From Acidocella sp. KAb 2-4 (GTDB taxonomy: Bacteria; Pseudomonadota; Alphaproteobacteria; Acetobacterales; Acetobacteraceae), in the NCBI RefSeq assembly GCF_020567705.1, contig NZ_JAJDJU010000007.1, positions 1 to 64,000 on the forward strand: 64,000 nucleotides of DNA, written 5' to 3'. Below the pieces are notes generated by a model that saw only the letters and a list, made by a program, of their open reading frames with translations, was not told where the DNA came from and made no database searches. The translations under genes and the position numbers were made by a program. This document shows, piece by piece, positions 1 to 7,995 of the stretch. Positions within the stretch are counted from its first letter, which is position 1. Each line of letters starts with the position of its first letter.

Positions 1-59
1 ACCTAAACAACAGCAAATGTGAGTCAGAGCCAAATCTCAGTGGAATTCCCGGGTCACTT

Positions 60-186
60 CTCACTGGAAATCAACACCCACGCCTTCCGGGCACTTGGCG
101 GTGTGTTGCGGCGCGGCATTTACGACAATATGAGCACGCCGTGGACAAGGTCGGCCGCGGCAAGGAGCGCAGCGTCAACGCGCAGC
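60..186 (+). pseudogene. IS21-family transposase (IstA) remnant, frameshifted
   Basis: The reading RRGIYDNM (about 110-133) followed, after one missing base near 137, by AVDKVGRGKERSVNA in the next frame reproduces a well-known conserved stretch of IS21-type IstA transposases. Both pieces are too short to be a gene, and no IstB partner or further transposase sequence follows before the LysR gene. It is a decayed fragment of an insertion sequence at the left edge of the AT-richer island. The upstream extent is uncertain because the window starts here. Confidence 0.75.
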
Positions 187-260
187 CAGTCGTCATCATC
201 AACATTCGCGGCATGACCCCTGCTAACTCAGAGAAAGAGTGGTATGAAATTGTAGATAAC

Positions 261-1196
261 TTATTGTTTAATAGGCATGTTTTCTGCAGCAGTGTGATTT
301 TTTGATGTGATTTGTAATGCCTGAATAAAAGCATCTAGTAGAAGTGAGCGGCTTCTCCCCGCGCGGGATACTATATGGAATTGTGAATCAAACCTAAATA
401 TATCTGGTCTGATCTCTGTCATTTCCAGTCGGTCGGTCCAGTATTGCGCATAGTGGACCGGCAAATGTCCGATAAAGTGTCCGGACAAAATCAGCGTGGC
501 GATTGCCTCCATTGTTCCTACACTACTATATGTTTTCAAAGGTAAGAACGGGCGCTCCGTGCGAGTGTCGGTCATATAGCTTCGATCAACGTAATTACAA
601 TTTTCAATATCTTTTAGAGATATTTTGTGGGGCTCACGTGTAAATAATGGATGGTGTACACCACAAAACAGCCCCTGACTTTCGAGTATGACAGGATGGT
701 ATGCGAGCAAGCTTAATTGCCTGTGGAAGGAGCCAAGCCCGGCATGCAGATAGCCATCGATCACTTGTTTTTCAATTTCATTTGGTGAAGACGTAGAGAT
801 ATGAATTCGTAAATCAGGAGACATTTTTAGAAAGATCGAGATGGCATTCGCGAGGTGTAAGTTTCTGTTGGTTAGTAGGGCGTCGACCATGCCAAGTCGA
901 AGCTCACCCACGAGCTGACGTCGTGCAACGCCGGCCTCTACCGAAAAATCGTTTAGTGCACCCAGCAACCGCTTTGCGGCAATGTAGATGCTTTCACCAT
1001 GTGGCGTGAGAGAAAAACCAGAGCGGCCACGCTCGCATAATCTCACGCCCAATCGCGTTTCAAGAGAGCGCATATGCGTGCTGATCGTCGGAGCGCTGAG
1101 GTTTAGCTCCACTTGCGCGGCGGAAAAACCGTGACACTCGACCACTGTGACGAACAACCGAATGAGTCTGATGTCAATTCCAGATAGTTGGAGCAT
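261..1196 (-). CDS. LysR-family transcriptional regulator
   Basis: The 311-residue protein has an N-terminal winged helix-turn-helix (about residues 8-66, with the typical LysR pattern of hydrophobic FVTVVECHGFSAAQ followed by LSAPTISTHMRSLETRLG) and a C-terminal effector-binding domain (about 95-300). It is transcribed away from the ureohydrolase operon, which begins 500 bp further on; this head-to-head arrangement is the classical LysR layout, so it probably senses the substrate or an intermediate of that pathway. Base composition matches the AT-rich operon and not the GC-rich remainder of the window. The effector cannot be read from sequence. Confidence 0.9.
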   Translation of the reverse strand: MLQLSGIDIRLIRLFVTVVECHGFSAAQVELNLSAPTISTHMRSLETRLGVRLCERGRSGFSLTPHGESIYIAAKRLLGALNDFSVEAGVARRQLVGELRLGMVDALLTNRNLHLANAISIFLKMSPDLRIHISTSSPNEIEKQVIDGYLHAGLGSFHRQLSLLAYHPVILESQGLFCGVHHPLFTREPHKISLKDIENCNYVDRSYMTDTRTERPFLPLKTYSSVGTMEAIATLILSGHFIGHLPVHYAQYWTDRLEMTEIRPDIFRFDSQFHIVSRAGRSRSLLLDAFIQALQITSKNHTAAENMPIKQ

Positions 1197-1697
1197 AAGC
1201 CGGGAGGTCCTAACCCACGATATTCTTAACTAGGCAACCTTCTAAATAGCCGAAAATTATCAACGGGCAAAATTGCCTCTGTGCGAGATCCTGCCGGGGA
1301 GGCGATTGATTTGGGCGGTGTACTCTTTGGCCGTGGCCGCCCAAGACAAAACAAAAAAACAAATATTATCAAATCAATAAACGAAAAAATTAATAGAAGC
1401 GGGGTGGTTATGCGGTTTGATCCGGTTGTCGCCGGGGTAATCCGCGTGGTAAACACCCGCATTACTTTCGAAAAATTAAAACTAAATTTTGTAAGTTTAT
1501 AATTCTTGGAAGCCGACCGACCAAATACCGTCAGTCCTCAGAGATAAAGTCGCAAAAAATTCTACCTCTTTTAGGGAGAGGAACCAGCCAGAGCCTACAC
1601 ATTTTGACGGCGAACCACTCTGGGTTGCTAGATGGCGTGGGGTGGACGTTGTCAAGATTTCAATACGACGTTAACGAATTGAAAGGTCGCATAAACC
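1197..1697. other. Intergenic region between LysR regulator and ureohydrolase operon
   Basis: This 500 bp divergent region should hold the promoters of both the LysR gene and the catabolic operon. The stretch 1340-1510 is strongly AT-rich and includes the small dyad AAACT-N10-AGTTT (1479-1498), a weak operator candidate. A 73-codon open frame at 1281-1502 has no recognisable similarity or ribosome site and is not called. No tRNA, hairpin terminator or further transposase fragment was seen. Confidence 0.5.
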
Positions 1698-2672
1698 ATG
1701 AATTATGTTGATAGACCGCAGCCCATTGATGCCGCCGTGACGCCCCGTTTCGTCGGTCCGGCGACGTTCATGCGGCTTCCCCTGCGGTCTTCTCCCATCG
1801 GGCTCGACGTGGCGCTTACGGGCGTTCCCTTTGATGGTGGGACAACCAATCGGGCTGGTGCGCGCCAGGGGCCGCGCGAAGTTCGCAACCAATCAACCCT
1901 GATCCGGCGTACTCATCATGCCACGGGAATCTCACCCTACGATTTGATTGCTGTCGCGGACATTGGTGACGCGCCGACAAATCCGTTTTCGATCGAGAAT
2001 TCGCTGCAACTCATCGAAGATTTTTTTAAAGGTATCAAGGCAGCTGGCGCAGTGCCTCTTGCTGTGGGAGGGGATCATTTGATCACGCTGCCCATTTTGC
2101 GTGCTCTGGCAGCAGAAGCGCCCGTCGGTCTAATTCATTTCGATGCGCATTCAGATACCAACGATACATACTTCGGCGGAAGTCGCTACACCCACGGTAC
2201 GCCCTTTAGGAGGGCGATTGAGGAAGGTCTTCTGGATCCCGAAAGAGTCATTCAAATCGGCATTCGCGGCTCGTCTTATGACGCTAACGAACATCAATGG
2301 GCCCGCGACCAGGGGGTGACGATCCGTTACATCGAAGATGTGCTGGCGAAAGGGATAGATGCAATCATGGACGAAGCGATAGCGGTCGCTGGCGCAGGAC
2401 CGGTTTACCTGTCCTTCGATATTGATGCAATTGACCCATCAATGGCACCTGGTACGGGAACACCGGAGATCGGCGGTTTAACTACGCGTGAAGCGCAGTT
2501 GATGCTACGGCGCCTGCAGGGGATGGATATTATCGGGGCGGATGTTGTCGAAATATCGCCGTCTTTCGACACGTCAGGCATGACAGCACTTGTTGGGGCT
2601 ACGCTTATGTTTGAGATTCTCTGCTTGCTCGCCAGTCGGCATGAAGCCAATGAGGGATATGGCGATGACTGA
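1698..2672 (+). CDS. Ureohydrolase (agmatinase / guanidinobutyrase-like)
   Basis: The 324-residue protein belongs to the arginase/agmatinase superfamily, which removes urea from a guanidino compound using two Mn(II) ions. The metal ligands are present: GGDH (124-127), DAHSDTND (149-156) and SFDIDAIDP (239-247), giving His127, Asp149, His151, Asp153, Asp241 and Asp243. Length is normal. It opens a five-gene operon; its last codons overlap the following SDR gene. The substrate cannot be fixed by sequence: agmatine, 4-guanidinobutyrate, 3-guanidinopropionate or another guanidino compound are all possible, and the creatininase-like and SDR partners argue against plain agmatine use. Confidence 0.9.
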   Translation: MNYVDRPQPIDAAVTPRFVGPATFMRLPLRSSPIGLDVALTGVPFDGGTTNRAGARQGPREVRNQSTLIRRTHHATGISPYDLIAVADIGDAPTNPFSIENSLQLIEDFFKGIKAAGAVPLAVGGDHLITLPILRALAAEAPVGLIHFDAHSDTNDTYFGGSRYTHGTPFRRAIEEGLLDPERVIQIGIRGSSYDANEHQWARDQGVTIRYIEDVLAKGIDAIMDEAIAVAGAGPVYLSFDIDAIDPSMAPGTGTPEIGGLTTREAQLMLRRLQGMDIIGADVVEISPSFDTSGMTALVGATLMFEILCLLASRHEANEGYGDD

Positions 2673-3495
2673 GGAAAATAAATTGGCCGCTACTCTAGGT
2701 TGGTTAACGGGCGAGCAGCATTTGGCTGCCTTGCAGGCTGAGCAGACGCAAGAAGGTGGCCGTTTTTGTGGAAAAACGGTCCTGGTAACAGGTGCCGGGA
2801 GCGGGATAGGTTTTGCAATTTGCGAAGCCTTAGCTCGTGAGGGAGCTCAGATAATCGCGAATGATTTGCCAACCCAGAATAAGTTGGCGGTCTTGAAAAG
2901 CACCATTGAAGCGCGGGGCGGCACTTGCACTCTCAAGTTGGGTGATGTTTCCGATCCGCAAACAGCCGCTAAGATTTTTGCCGATATTGAGACGTTGGAT
3001 GTCCTGGTAAACAATGCCGGATATCTTGCGGAAGTTCCTCTGAGCGAAATGACGGATGCACAATGGGACCAGATGATCAAGGTGCATCTCTATGGCTCGT
3101 TCTATTTTGCTCGCGGAGCCGTTGGGTTGATGCGTCGCCAAGGCTTTGGCCGTATCATCAACATTGCTTCCGACCTTGGTCAAATTGGTTGCCAAAATCT
3201 CGCGCATTATAGTGCCGCGAAAGGAGGCATTATCGCCTTGACAAAGAGTCTCGCGCGGGAACTTGGTGGTCAAGGAATTTTGGTAAATGCTGTGGCACCT
3301 GGTGGCATTCTGACGCCTTTGGTCGGCCGGCTTGGCGATGAATATATAGAGAATGAAGCAAAACTCTATCCATTGAATAGGCTTGGTCTTCCTTCGGAAA
3401 TTGCCGCGGTTGTGCTGTTTCTTGCCTCCAACGCAGCAACATTCATGACCGGTCAGGTTGTTGGGGTAAATGGCGGCGGCGTGATGAACGGTTGA
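2665..3495 (+). CDS. Short-chain dehydrogenase/reductase with N-terminal extension
   Basis: A 276-residue classical SDR: cofactor loop TGAGSGIG (42-49), NNAG (116-119), Ser169, and Tyr182-xxx-Lys186. About 30 residues precede the Rossmann fold, unusual for this family, rich in Ala/Gln and without obvious function. Start 2665 is preferred because GAGGG at 2652-2656 lies 8 nt upstream; 2659 is also in frame. The start overlaps the ureohydrolase stop, indicating translational coupling. It probably oxidises or reduces a hydroxyl/keto group of the operon substrate; the substrate is unknown. Confidence 0.88.
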   Translation: MTEENKLAATLGWLTGEQHLAALQAEQTQEGGRFCGKTVLVTGAGSGIGFAICEALAREGAQIIANDLPTQNKLAVLKSTIEARGGTCTLKLGDVSDPQTAAKIFADIETLDVLVNNAGYLAEVPLSEMTDAQWDQMIKVHLYGSFYFARGAVGLMRRQGFGRIINIASDLGQIGCQNLAHYSAAKGGIIALTKSLARELGGQGILVNAVAPGGILTPLVGRLGDEYIENEAKLYPLNRLGLPSEIAAVVLFLASNAATFMTGQVVGVNGGGVMNG

Positions 3496-3537
3496 AGAAG
3501 AATTAAAAATTAAAACAAATATTCTTCGGAGGGAACA

Positions 3538-4986
3538 ATGAGTTTCTTAAAGCTAATCGGCTATGATCGGCATGGTGAGGTAACTGAAGTCGCGACAACG
3601 TTGAATAAAGGGCGGTTGAACACCTATGGTGTAACCCTTGCGGCGCTGGGGTTTAATGCGCCAGCCTGGGTTGCCGCGTCGTCAATGTCCGTCCTTTACT
3701 CGTTGGTAGGGCACGCGGCGCCACTTGCGCTCCTCGTTGCGTATTTTTTCCCGATGCTCATTTTGGCGTTTTGCCTCGTCCGACTAGTTCGTGAGGCGCC
3801 ATCAGCGGCCGGCGTATTCACTTATGTCGAACGTTTTCTTCATCCTGGTATGGGAACAGTTTTGGGTTGGACCTATACCGTGATGGCGGCGACGGTCGCG
3901 CCTATGACTGCGGTCATCGGCGCGGAATATATCCAGGCGCTATTTCCCGCCCTGGGTGGCGATATTCAGGCGCGTGTCATCGGTACCGTTTTGATGCTGA
4001 TATTCTTCGCCGTAAGTTTGCGCGGTATTGAATTGACGGCAAAGGTCGCGGGAATTTTCTTGGTTTTCGAGATACTTGTGGTTTCTGGCTTGGGGCTTTG
4101 CGGAATTTTTGATCCACAAGTTCATAACCTGTCATTTGGTGATCTTTACTCGGTGAAAGCGGCTGGTGGGTGGGGTGCTCTGGGCGGTGGCTTGCTGTTT
4201 GGGTTATGGATGCTCGCGAATTTTGATTCGGCAATCAATTATATCGAAGAGGCGAAAGTTCCCATCCGCACTGTCCAAAGGTCATTGTTGTTGGTTCTAT
4301 CTTTGGCCTTCGTTATCTATAGTCTGGCAGCTGTTGGCTGGCAATATGCTGTGCCGGTTGATAAGCTTGCCCAGATTGTTGAAGACGGCAACGGCGGACC
4401 TATCGCGGCGATTGCAAATGTTTATCTGCCACATTCTCTTGCCTGGATTGCTATATTTGTTGTCATTACGTCTTCCTGCGCAGGCATGCAGATTTCCATA
4501 AATTCGGGTGCCCGAACGATGTACAGGATGAGCGCCGAGGGGCATCTGCCGGGAATGTTCGGTAAAACCAACCAATTCAAAGTTCCGTTCATATCTATCG
4601 CGAGCGTCGTTGCATTTGGCATCGTGTTGGTCTGGCTCAAGCCGCTTGCGAAAATCATTTTTTACTATGATGCAGTAACGATCACGCTGGTTTTGAGTTA
4701 TGCGGCAATGCTGGCTGCTGCCGTCAGGTTGTTCTGGATGAAGCATAGCGCGGGTGTGGCTTCTATGCTGTCTATTCTCCCGGTGTTTTCGATACTCGTG
4801 ATCTTGTATGTTGGCTATAGCGCGGGAATGTCTCCAGGTGATCCAGGCGACATGTACGATGCGTGGTATATCGGCGTAGCCGTTGTCGCGATTGGTACCG
4901 TATTGGCATTCATGAAGCGTAAGCCGGGAGCTAGTGTTAGCCACGAGGCTCTATCCAGCAACGCCGTACCGGGAGATGTAGAATGA
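3538..4986 (+). CDS. APC-superfamily amino acid/polyamine permease
   Basis: A 482-residue membrane protein with about 12 hydrophobic segments and the features of the amino acid-polyamine-organocation superfamily (early GVTLAALGFNAPAW region, ESxAGVFTYVER-like EAPSAAGVFTYVER in the third segment). A clear GGAGG (3529-3533) precedes the ATG. It sits third in the operon, overlapping the next gene by 4 bp, and most likely imports the guanidino or cyclic substrate by proton or sodium symport. It is not closely assignable to a characterised transporter from sequence alone. Confidence 0.88.
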   Translation: MSFLKLIGYDRHGEVTEVATTLNKGRLNTYGVTLAALGFNAPAWVAASSMSVLYSLVGHAAPLALLVAYFFPMLILAFCLVRLVREAPSAAGVFTYVERFLHPGMGTVLGWTYTVMAATVAPMTAVIGAEYIQALFPALGGDIQARVIGTVLMLIFFAVSLRGIELTAKVAGIFLVFEILVVSGLGLCGIFDPQVHNLSFGDLYSVKAAGGWGALGGGLLFGLWMLANFDSAINYIEEAKVPIRTVQRSLLLVLSLAFVIYSLAAVGWQYAVPVDKLAQIVEDGNGGPIAAIANVYLPHSLAWIAIFVVITSSCAGMQISINSGARTMYRMSAEGHLPGMFGKTNQFKVPFISIASVVAFGIVLVWLKPLAKIIFYYDAVTITLVLSYAAMLAAAVRLFWMKHSAGVASMLSILPVFSILVILYVGYSAGMSPGDPGDMYDAWYIGVAVVAIGTVLAFMKRKPGASVSHEALSSNAVPGDVE

Positions 4987-5741
4987 TTTCAGTTGATCTC
5001 AGCGGACGGGTGACCGTTATCACCGGTGGCAGTATGGGTATTGGACTTGGTCTTGCCCGTGCATTTCGCGATGCTGGAGCGGACCTGCATATCGTCGCTA
5101 ACGATGATTCAATTGGCGAGGTCGCGCGCGGGCTGGGCGCAACAGGGCACAATGCCGATATCGCGGTGGAGGCGGACATCCAATCTTTCATGGCTTCTAT
5201 TCCGCATATAGACATATTGGTGAATAATGCGGGGTTTGAAAGATTAACGCCCCTCGCGGATCTCAGTGCAGATAATGAGGCGACATTCCGACGAATTATC
5301 GATGTGAATGTCACGGGAACCTTTATGGTCACCAGAGCGGCATTGTCGAGGATGTCTTCAGGGGGACGGATTATCAGTACGTCTTCTATCTGGGGCCGCA
5401 TCGGAGAGCCTCTGTTCAGCGCCTATGTCGCATCCAAGCATGCGATCATTGGCATGACCAAGGCGTGGGCGAAGGAGTTGGGACCGCGGGGAATTACCGC
5501 CAACGCGGTCTGCCCTGGTTGGGTACGAACAGAAAATTCGCTTCGTTCTCTTGCGCGCTTGGCGGAAAGGTCGGGTTTGCAAGAAGAAATTCTTCTTCAA
5601 AATATCCTCAATGCTCAGGCCTTGCCTGGATTGATGGAGCCGGATGATATTACGGGTGCCTATATTTTTCTGGCATCAAACCTTGCCAGCAATGTGACCG
5701 GACAATCGTTTTGCGTCGATCGCGGCGAAGTGCCCTGGTAA
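4983..5741 (+). CDS. Short-chain dehydrogenase/reductase
   Basis: A 252-residue SDR with TGGSMGIG (14-21), NNAG (81-84), catalytic Ser134/135, Tyr148 and Lys152, and the usual C-terminal GQSFCVDRG. Its ATG overlaps the permease stop (ATGA). It differs clearly from the SDR at 2665, lacking the N-terminal extension, so the two probably act at separate steps and are not duplicates. Substrate unknown; the fold covers polyol, hydroxyacid and sugar dehydrogenases. Confidence 0.88.
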   Translation: MISVDLSGRVTVITGGSMGIGLGLARAFRDAGADLHIVANDDSIGEVARGLGATGHNADIAVEADIQSFMASIPHIDILVNNAGFERLTPLADLSADNEATFRRIIDVNVTGTFMVTRAALSRMSSGGRIISTSSIWGRIGEPLFSAYVASKHAIIGMTKAWAKELGPRGITANAVCPGWVRTENSLRSLARLAERSGLQEEILLQNILNAQALPGLMEPDDITGAYIFLASNLASNVTGQSFCVDRGEVPW

Positions 5742-5772
5742 TGCGAAATTTGTATCAATTAGGAGGCGGATG

Positions 5773-6549
5773 ATGGTCGATAGCGTTTTCATGTCGGACC
5801 TAAGTTGGCAGGAATTCAAGCAAAAAATAAGTGAGAATGTCATTGTTTTTTTGCCTTTAGGTGCCACTGAGCAACACGGTCCTCATTTGCCGCTTAGTGT
5901 GGATGTGGTGCTGCCAACCGGCGTGTGTGAGCGAGTTGCCCATGAGGTAAATGGTATTGTCGCGCCGGCGATACCTTATGGATGCCGTTCGCAACCAAAA
6001 ACGGGTGGTGGCGAGAGTTTTCCTGGAACCACGAGCCTGGATGCACATACATTCTCACTAGTGGTTCGCGATGTTGTGCGCCAGCTTGTTCTATCTGGGG
6101 TGAGGCGTCTGGTGTTGGTAAACGGGCATTTTGAAAATTACGCACCAGCCACCGAAGGTGTAGATCTCGCCCTGCGTGAATTGCGACGTGACAGTATCGT
6201 AGATGTCAAGATCGTCCGTCTTGCCTATTGGGATTTTATTACGAAGGAGACACTTGATCTCGTGTTTCCTAATGGCTGCCCTGGTATTGAGCTTGAACAT
6301 GCTAGTTTGATGGAAACGTCGCTGATGCTTTTGCTTAAGCCTGAGCTCGTGATGATGGAGAAAATCCCTTCGGACGGTCCGGCTTGTTTTCCGCCTTATG
6401 ATATTTCCCCGGTTCCTGAGAATTTTGTGCCGGCCTCGGGTGTGTTGGCTGTAGCGCAAGGTGCCAGTGTAGAAAATGGCCGCTTGTTGTTTGATGAACA
6501 TGTCGAGCGGATTGTTGCTACGTTGCGGGGGATTTTTCCTGTTGGTTGA
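5773..6549 (+). CDS. Creatininase-family amidohydrolase
   Basis: The 258-residue protein has the creatininase metal motifs: ATEQHGPHLPL with Glu33 and His35, Asp44 in SVDVV, VNGHFEN with His119, and EHASLMETS near residue 180, matching the family pattern ending in METS. Family members hydrolyse cyclic amides (creatinine), process peptides (MftE), or open oxidised inositol rings. AGGAGG at 5761-5766 favours the ATG at 5773 over 5770. As last gene of an operon with a ureohydrolase and two SDRs, a ring-opening role on a guanidino or keto-cyclic intermediate is plausible but unproven. Confidence 0.85.
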   Translation: MVDSVFMSDLSWQEFKQKISENVIVFLPLGATEQHGPHLPLSVDVVLPTGVCERVAHEVNGIVAPAIPYGCRSQPKTGGGESFPGTTSLDAHTFSLVVRDVVRQLVLSGVRRLVLVNGHFENYAPATEGVDLALRELRRDSIVDVKIVRLAYWDFITKETLDLVFPNGCPGIELEHASLMETSLMLLLKPELVMMEKIPSDGPACFPPYDISPVPENFVPASGVLAVAQGASVENGRLLFDEHVERIVATLRGIFPVG

Positions 6550-6764
6550 ACTCAACAATCAAACGATTTGAAATATATAATGGGCAAAATTTTTCCTGGA
6601 ATGATCCCGGATAGCTGATATCAAATTTTATTATGCTGCTTGGTTTTGTCGTGGCCATGATGCAAATGATTACATGACGGATGGCCGCGCTTAACCAGAA
6701 AGCAGCAAATCAAGTTGGTCTCTGACCCCCACAACCAGCGATTTCGTATTGCCGGAACAAAGCA

Positions 6765-6801
6765 AGCCTGTGCCCCCAACAGCACGGGCTTTTGCCTTTT
6801 T
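6765..6801 (+). terminator. Probable rho-independent terminator of the catabolic operon
   Basis: AGCCTGTGC (6765-6773) pairs with GCACGGGCT (6782-6790) with one G-T wobble and an 8 nt loop, and is followed by TTTGCCTTTTT. It lies about 215 bp after the creatininase-family gene and is oriented to stop plus-strand transcription. Confidence 0.5.
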
Positions 6802-6828
6802 GTGCCCTGGGGCTTGCCCCAGGGCACA
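6801..6828. repeat. Perfect 12 bp inverted repeat with 4 nt loop
   Basis: TGTGCCCTGGGG and CCCCAGGGCACA flank CTTG. A T-run lies immediately upstream on the plus strand and none follows on either strand, so it is not a canonical terminator. It could be a scar or end of a small mobile sequence, or a protein-binding dyad. Confidence 0.6.
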
Positions 6829-6978
6829 TTGAAACCATCTCAACTATGAAGCATGAAGGGCAAGACTTTACGCCTGACTGGATACAAAGAGGGGAGCACG
6901 TCACCAGTTGTGCCGCAGTTTTACGGTGAGGCCAAGCAATGCCAAACAAAAACCTCTCGGTCACCCGGATCGAGGCAG

Positions 6979-7878
6979 CTATCCATCGATGCTCGTAATG
7001 GATACTTCCCCACCGGATTGGGCGATCTCCTTGATGCAGCGTGCAAGCGCAAGTACGGGCATCGTTGGAACTGCCCAGGCGGGCCGCTGGAGGATCAATC
7101 TTTGGCGAATCCGGGTGTCTTGTAGCTTGCGCCGCACGACGCCCCGGCCATCATAAGCCAAGCCCCCGGCTTGCCGCGTGACCAGAACAGAAACGCCCAG
7201 CCCGTTGGCAACCATGCCAAAAGCCATTTCGAGTGACGTCGTCCTGTACGCGACCTGCGGCTCAACCCCTTCTGCCCGAAACACCGAAAGTAGAAAGTCG
7301 CGGCTCAGCGGCAGGTCGATCAGCACGAATTTCTGTTGAGCGAGCGCCGCGACAGATATGGCTTCCTCCCGTGCCAGCGGATGATCCGTCGGCAACAATG
7401 CGTAAGGCGTCAGCTCTCCGATCACATCAAGCGCCGCACGCGGCGGCGCCTCTACCGCGTAGGACAAAGCCAACTCGACTCTCCCGCTTTCAGTCAGCTT
7501 GTTCAGTTCCGCCAGATCCGCTTCTTGTAACGAAACTTCTATACGTGGATGGCGCTTTGCCATCAGTCGCAGGGCCGCAGGCACATATTGCGGCCCAAGT
7601 GTTGAGAAATAGCCAAACGCGACTGATCCCGACGGATCTTCATCCGTCGTTTCGCCCTGCTGAAAGGATGCAAGCCGCGCCGCGATCTGCCGGGCCTGAT
7701 CCAGCTTGCGCAGTCCAAAGACGGTGGGCGCCATGCCCTTTGCGGAGAGCCGTTGGAACAATTTCTGGCCGAAACTCCCCTCAAGTTCCTTCAAAGCCAC
7801 TGAGACGGAAGGTTGGGACAGATTTAGCGCCCGCGCTGCTGCCGCCGTGCTGCCATATTCGGCGACGGCCAGAAACAC
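6979..7878 (-). CDS. LysR-family transcriptional regulator of the CoA-transferase/ACAD pair
   Basis: A LysR regulator with helix-turn-helix SLSQPSVSVALKELE-type region near the N terminus and an effector domain from about residue 85. The only conventional start is GTG at 7878, giving 299 residues but trimming the usual first residues; upstream codons read ITTRHIRV with no ATG, GTG or TTG before a stop, so translation may begin at an ATT near 7896-7899. It diverges from the CoA-transferase gene over a T-N11-A operator and probably controls it. Confidence 0.88.
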   Translation of the reverse strand: MFLAVAEYGSTAAAARALNLSQPSVSVALKELEGSFGQKLFQRLSAKGMAPTVFGLRKLDQARQIAARLASFQQGETTDEDPSGSVAFGYFSTLGPQYVPAALRLMAKRHPRIEVSLQEADLAELNKLTESGRVELALSYAVEAPPRAALDVIGELTPYALLPTDHPLAREEAISVAALAQQKFVLIDLPLSRDFLLSVFRAEGVEPQVAYRTTSLEMAFGMVANGLGVSVLVTRQAGGLAYDGRGVVRRKLQDTRIRQRLILQRPAWAVPTMPVLALARCIKEIAQSGGEVSITSIDG

Positions 7879-7902
7879 CCGAATATGGCGTGTGGTAATG
7901 CT

Positions 7903-7919
7903 TATAGTTTCACCCTATA
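7903..7919. promoter_or_regulatory. LysR-type operator TATAG-N7-CTATA
   Basis: A perfect interrupted palindrome containing the T-N11-A core of LysR sites lies between the LysR gene and the CoA-transferase gene. A further CTATAG copy occurs at 7945-7950. The position fits autoregulation and activation of the plus-strand genes. Confidence 0.55.
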
Positions 7920-7995
7920 GTTAGAATTTAATCTTAGTATTTTTCTATAGACTGGTCTGCCTTTATGCAATGGGAATTCCCTTCCGGAGGCAAAT

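Larger units (their letters stand above)
6550..6978. other. Intergenic region with transition to high-GC sequence
   Basis: This 430 bp separates the operon end from the convergent LysR gene. It holds a probable terminator (6765-6801) and a separate perfect hairpin (6801-6828). Open frames on both strands here show no recognisable protein. The base composition rises towards the level of the rest of the window around this point, so the right border of the island may lie here. Confidence 0.5.

Noticed and set aside
1281-1502. 73-codon open frame in the LysR/ureohydrolase gap
   Set aside because: No ribosome site, no recognisable similarity, low-complexity Lys/Asn composition from AT-rich promoter DNA; it would also occupy the region needed for the divergent promoters.
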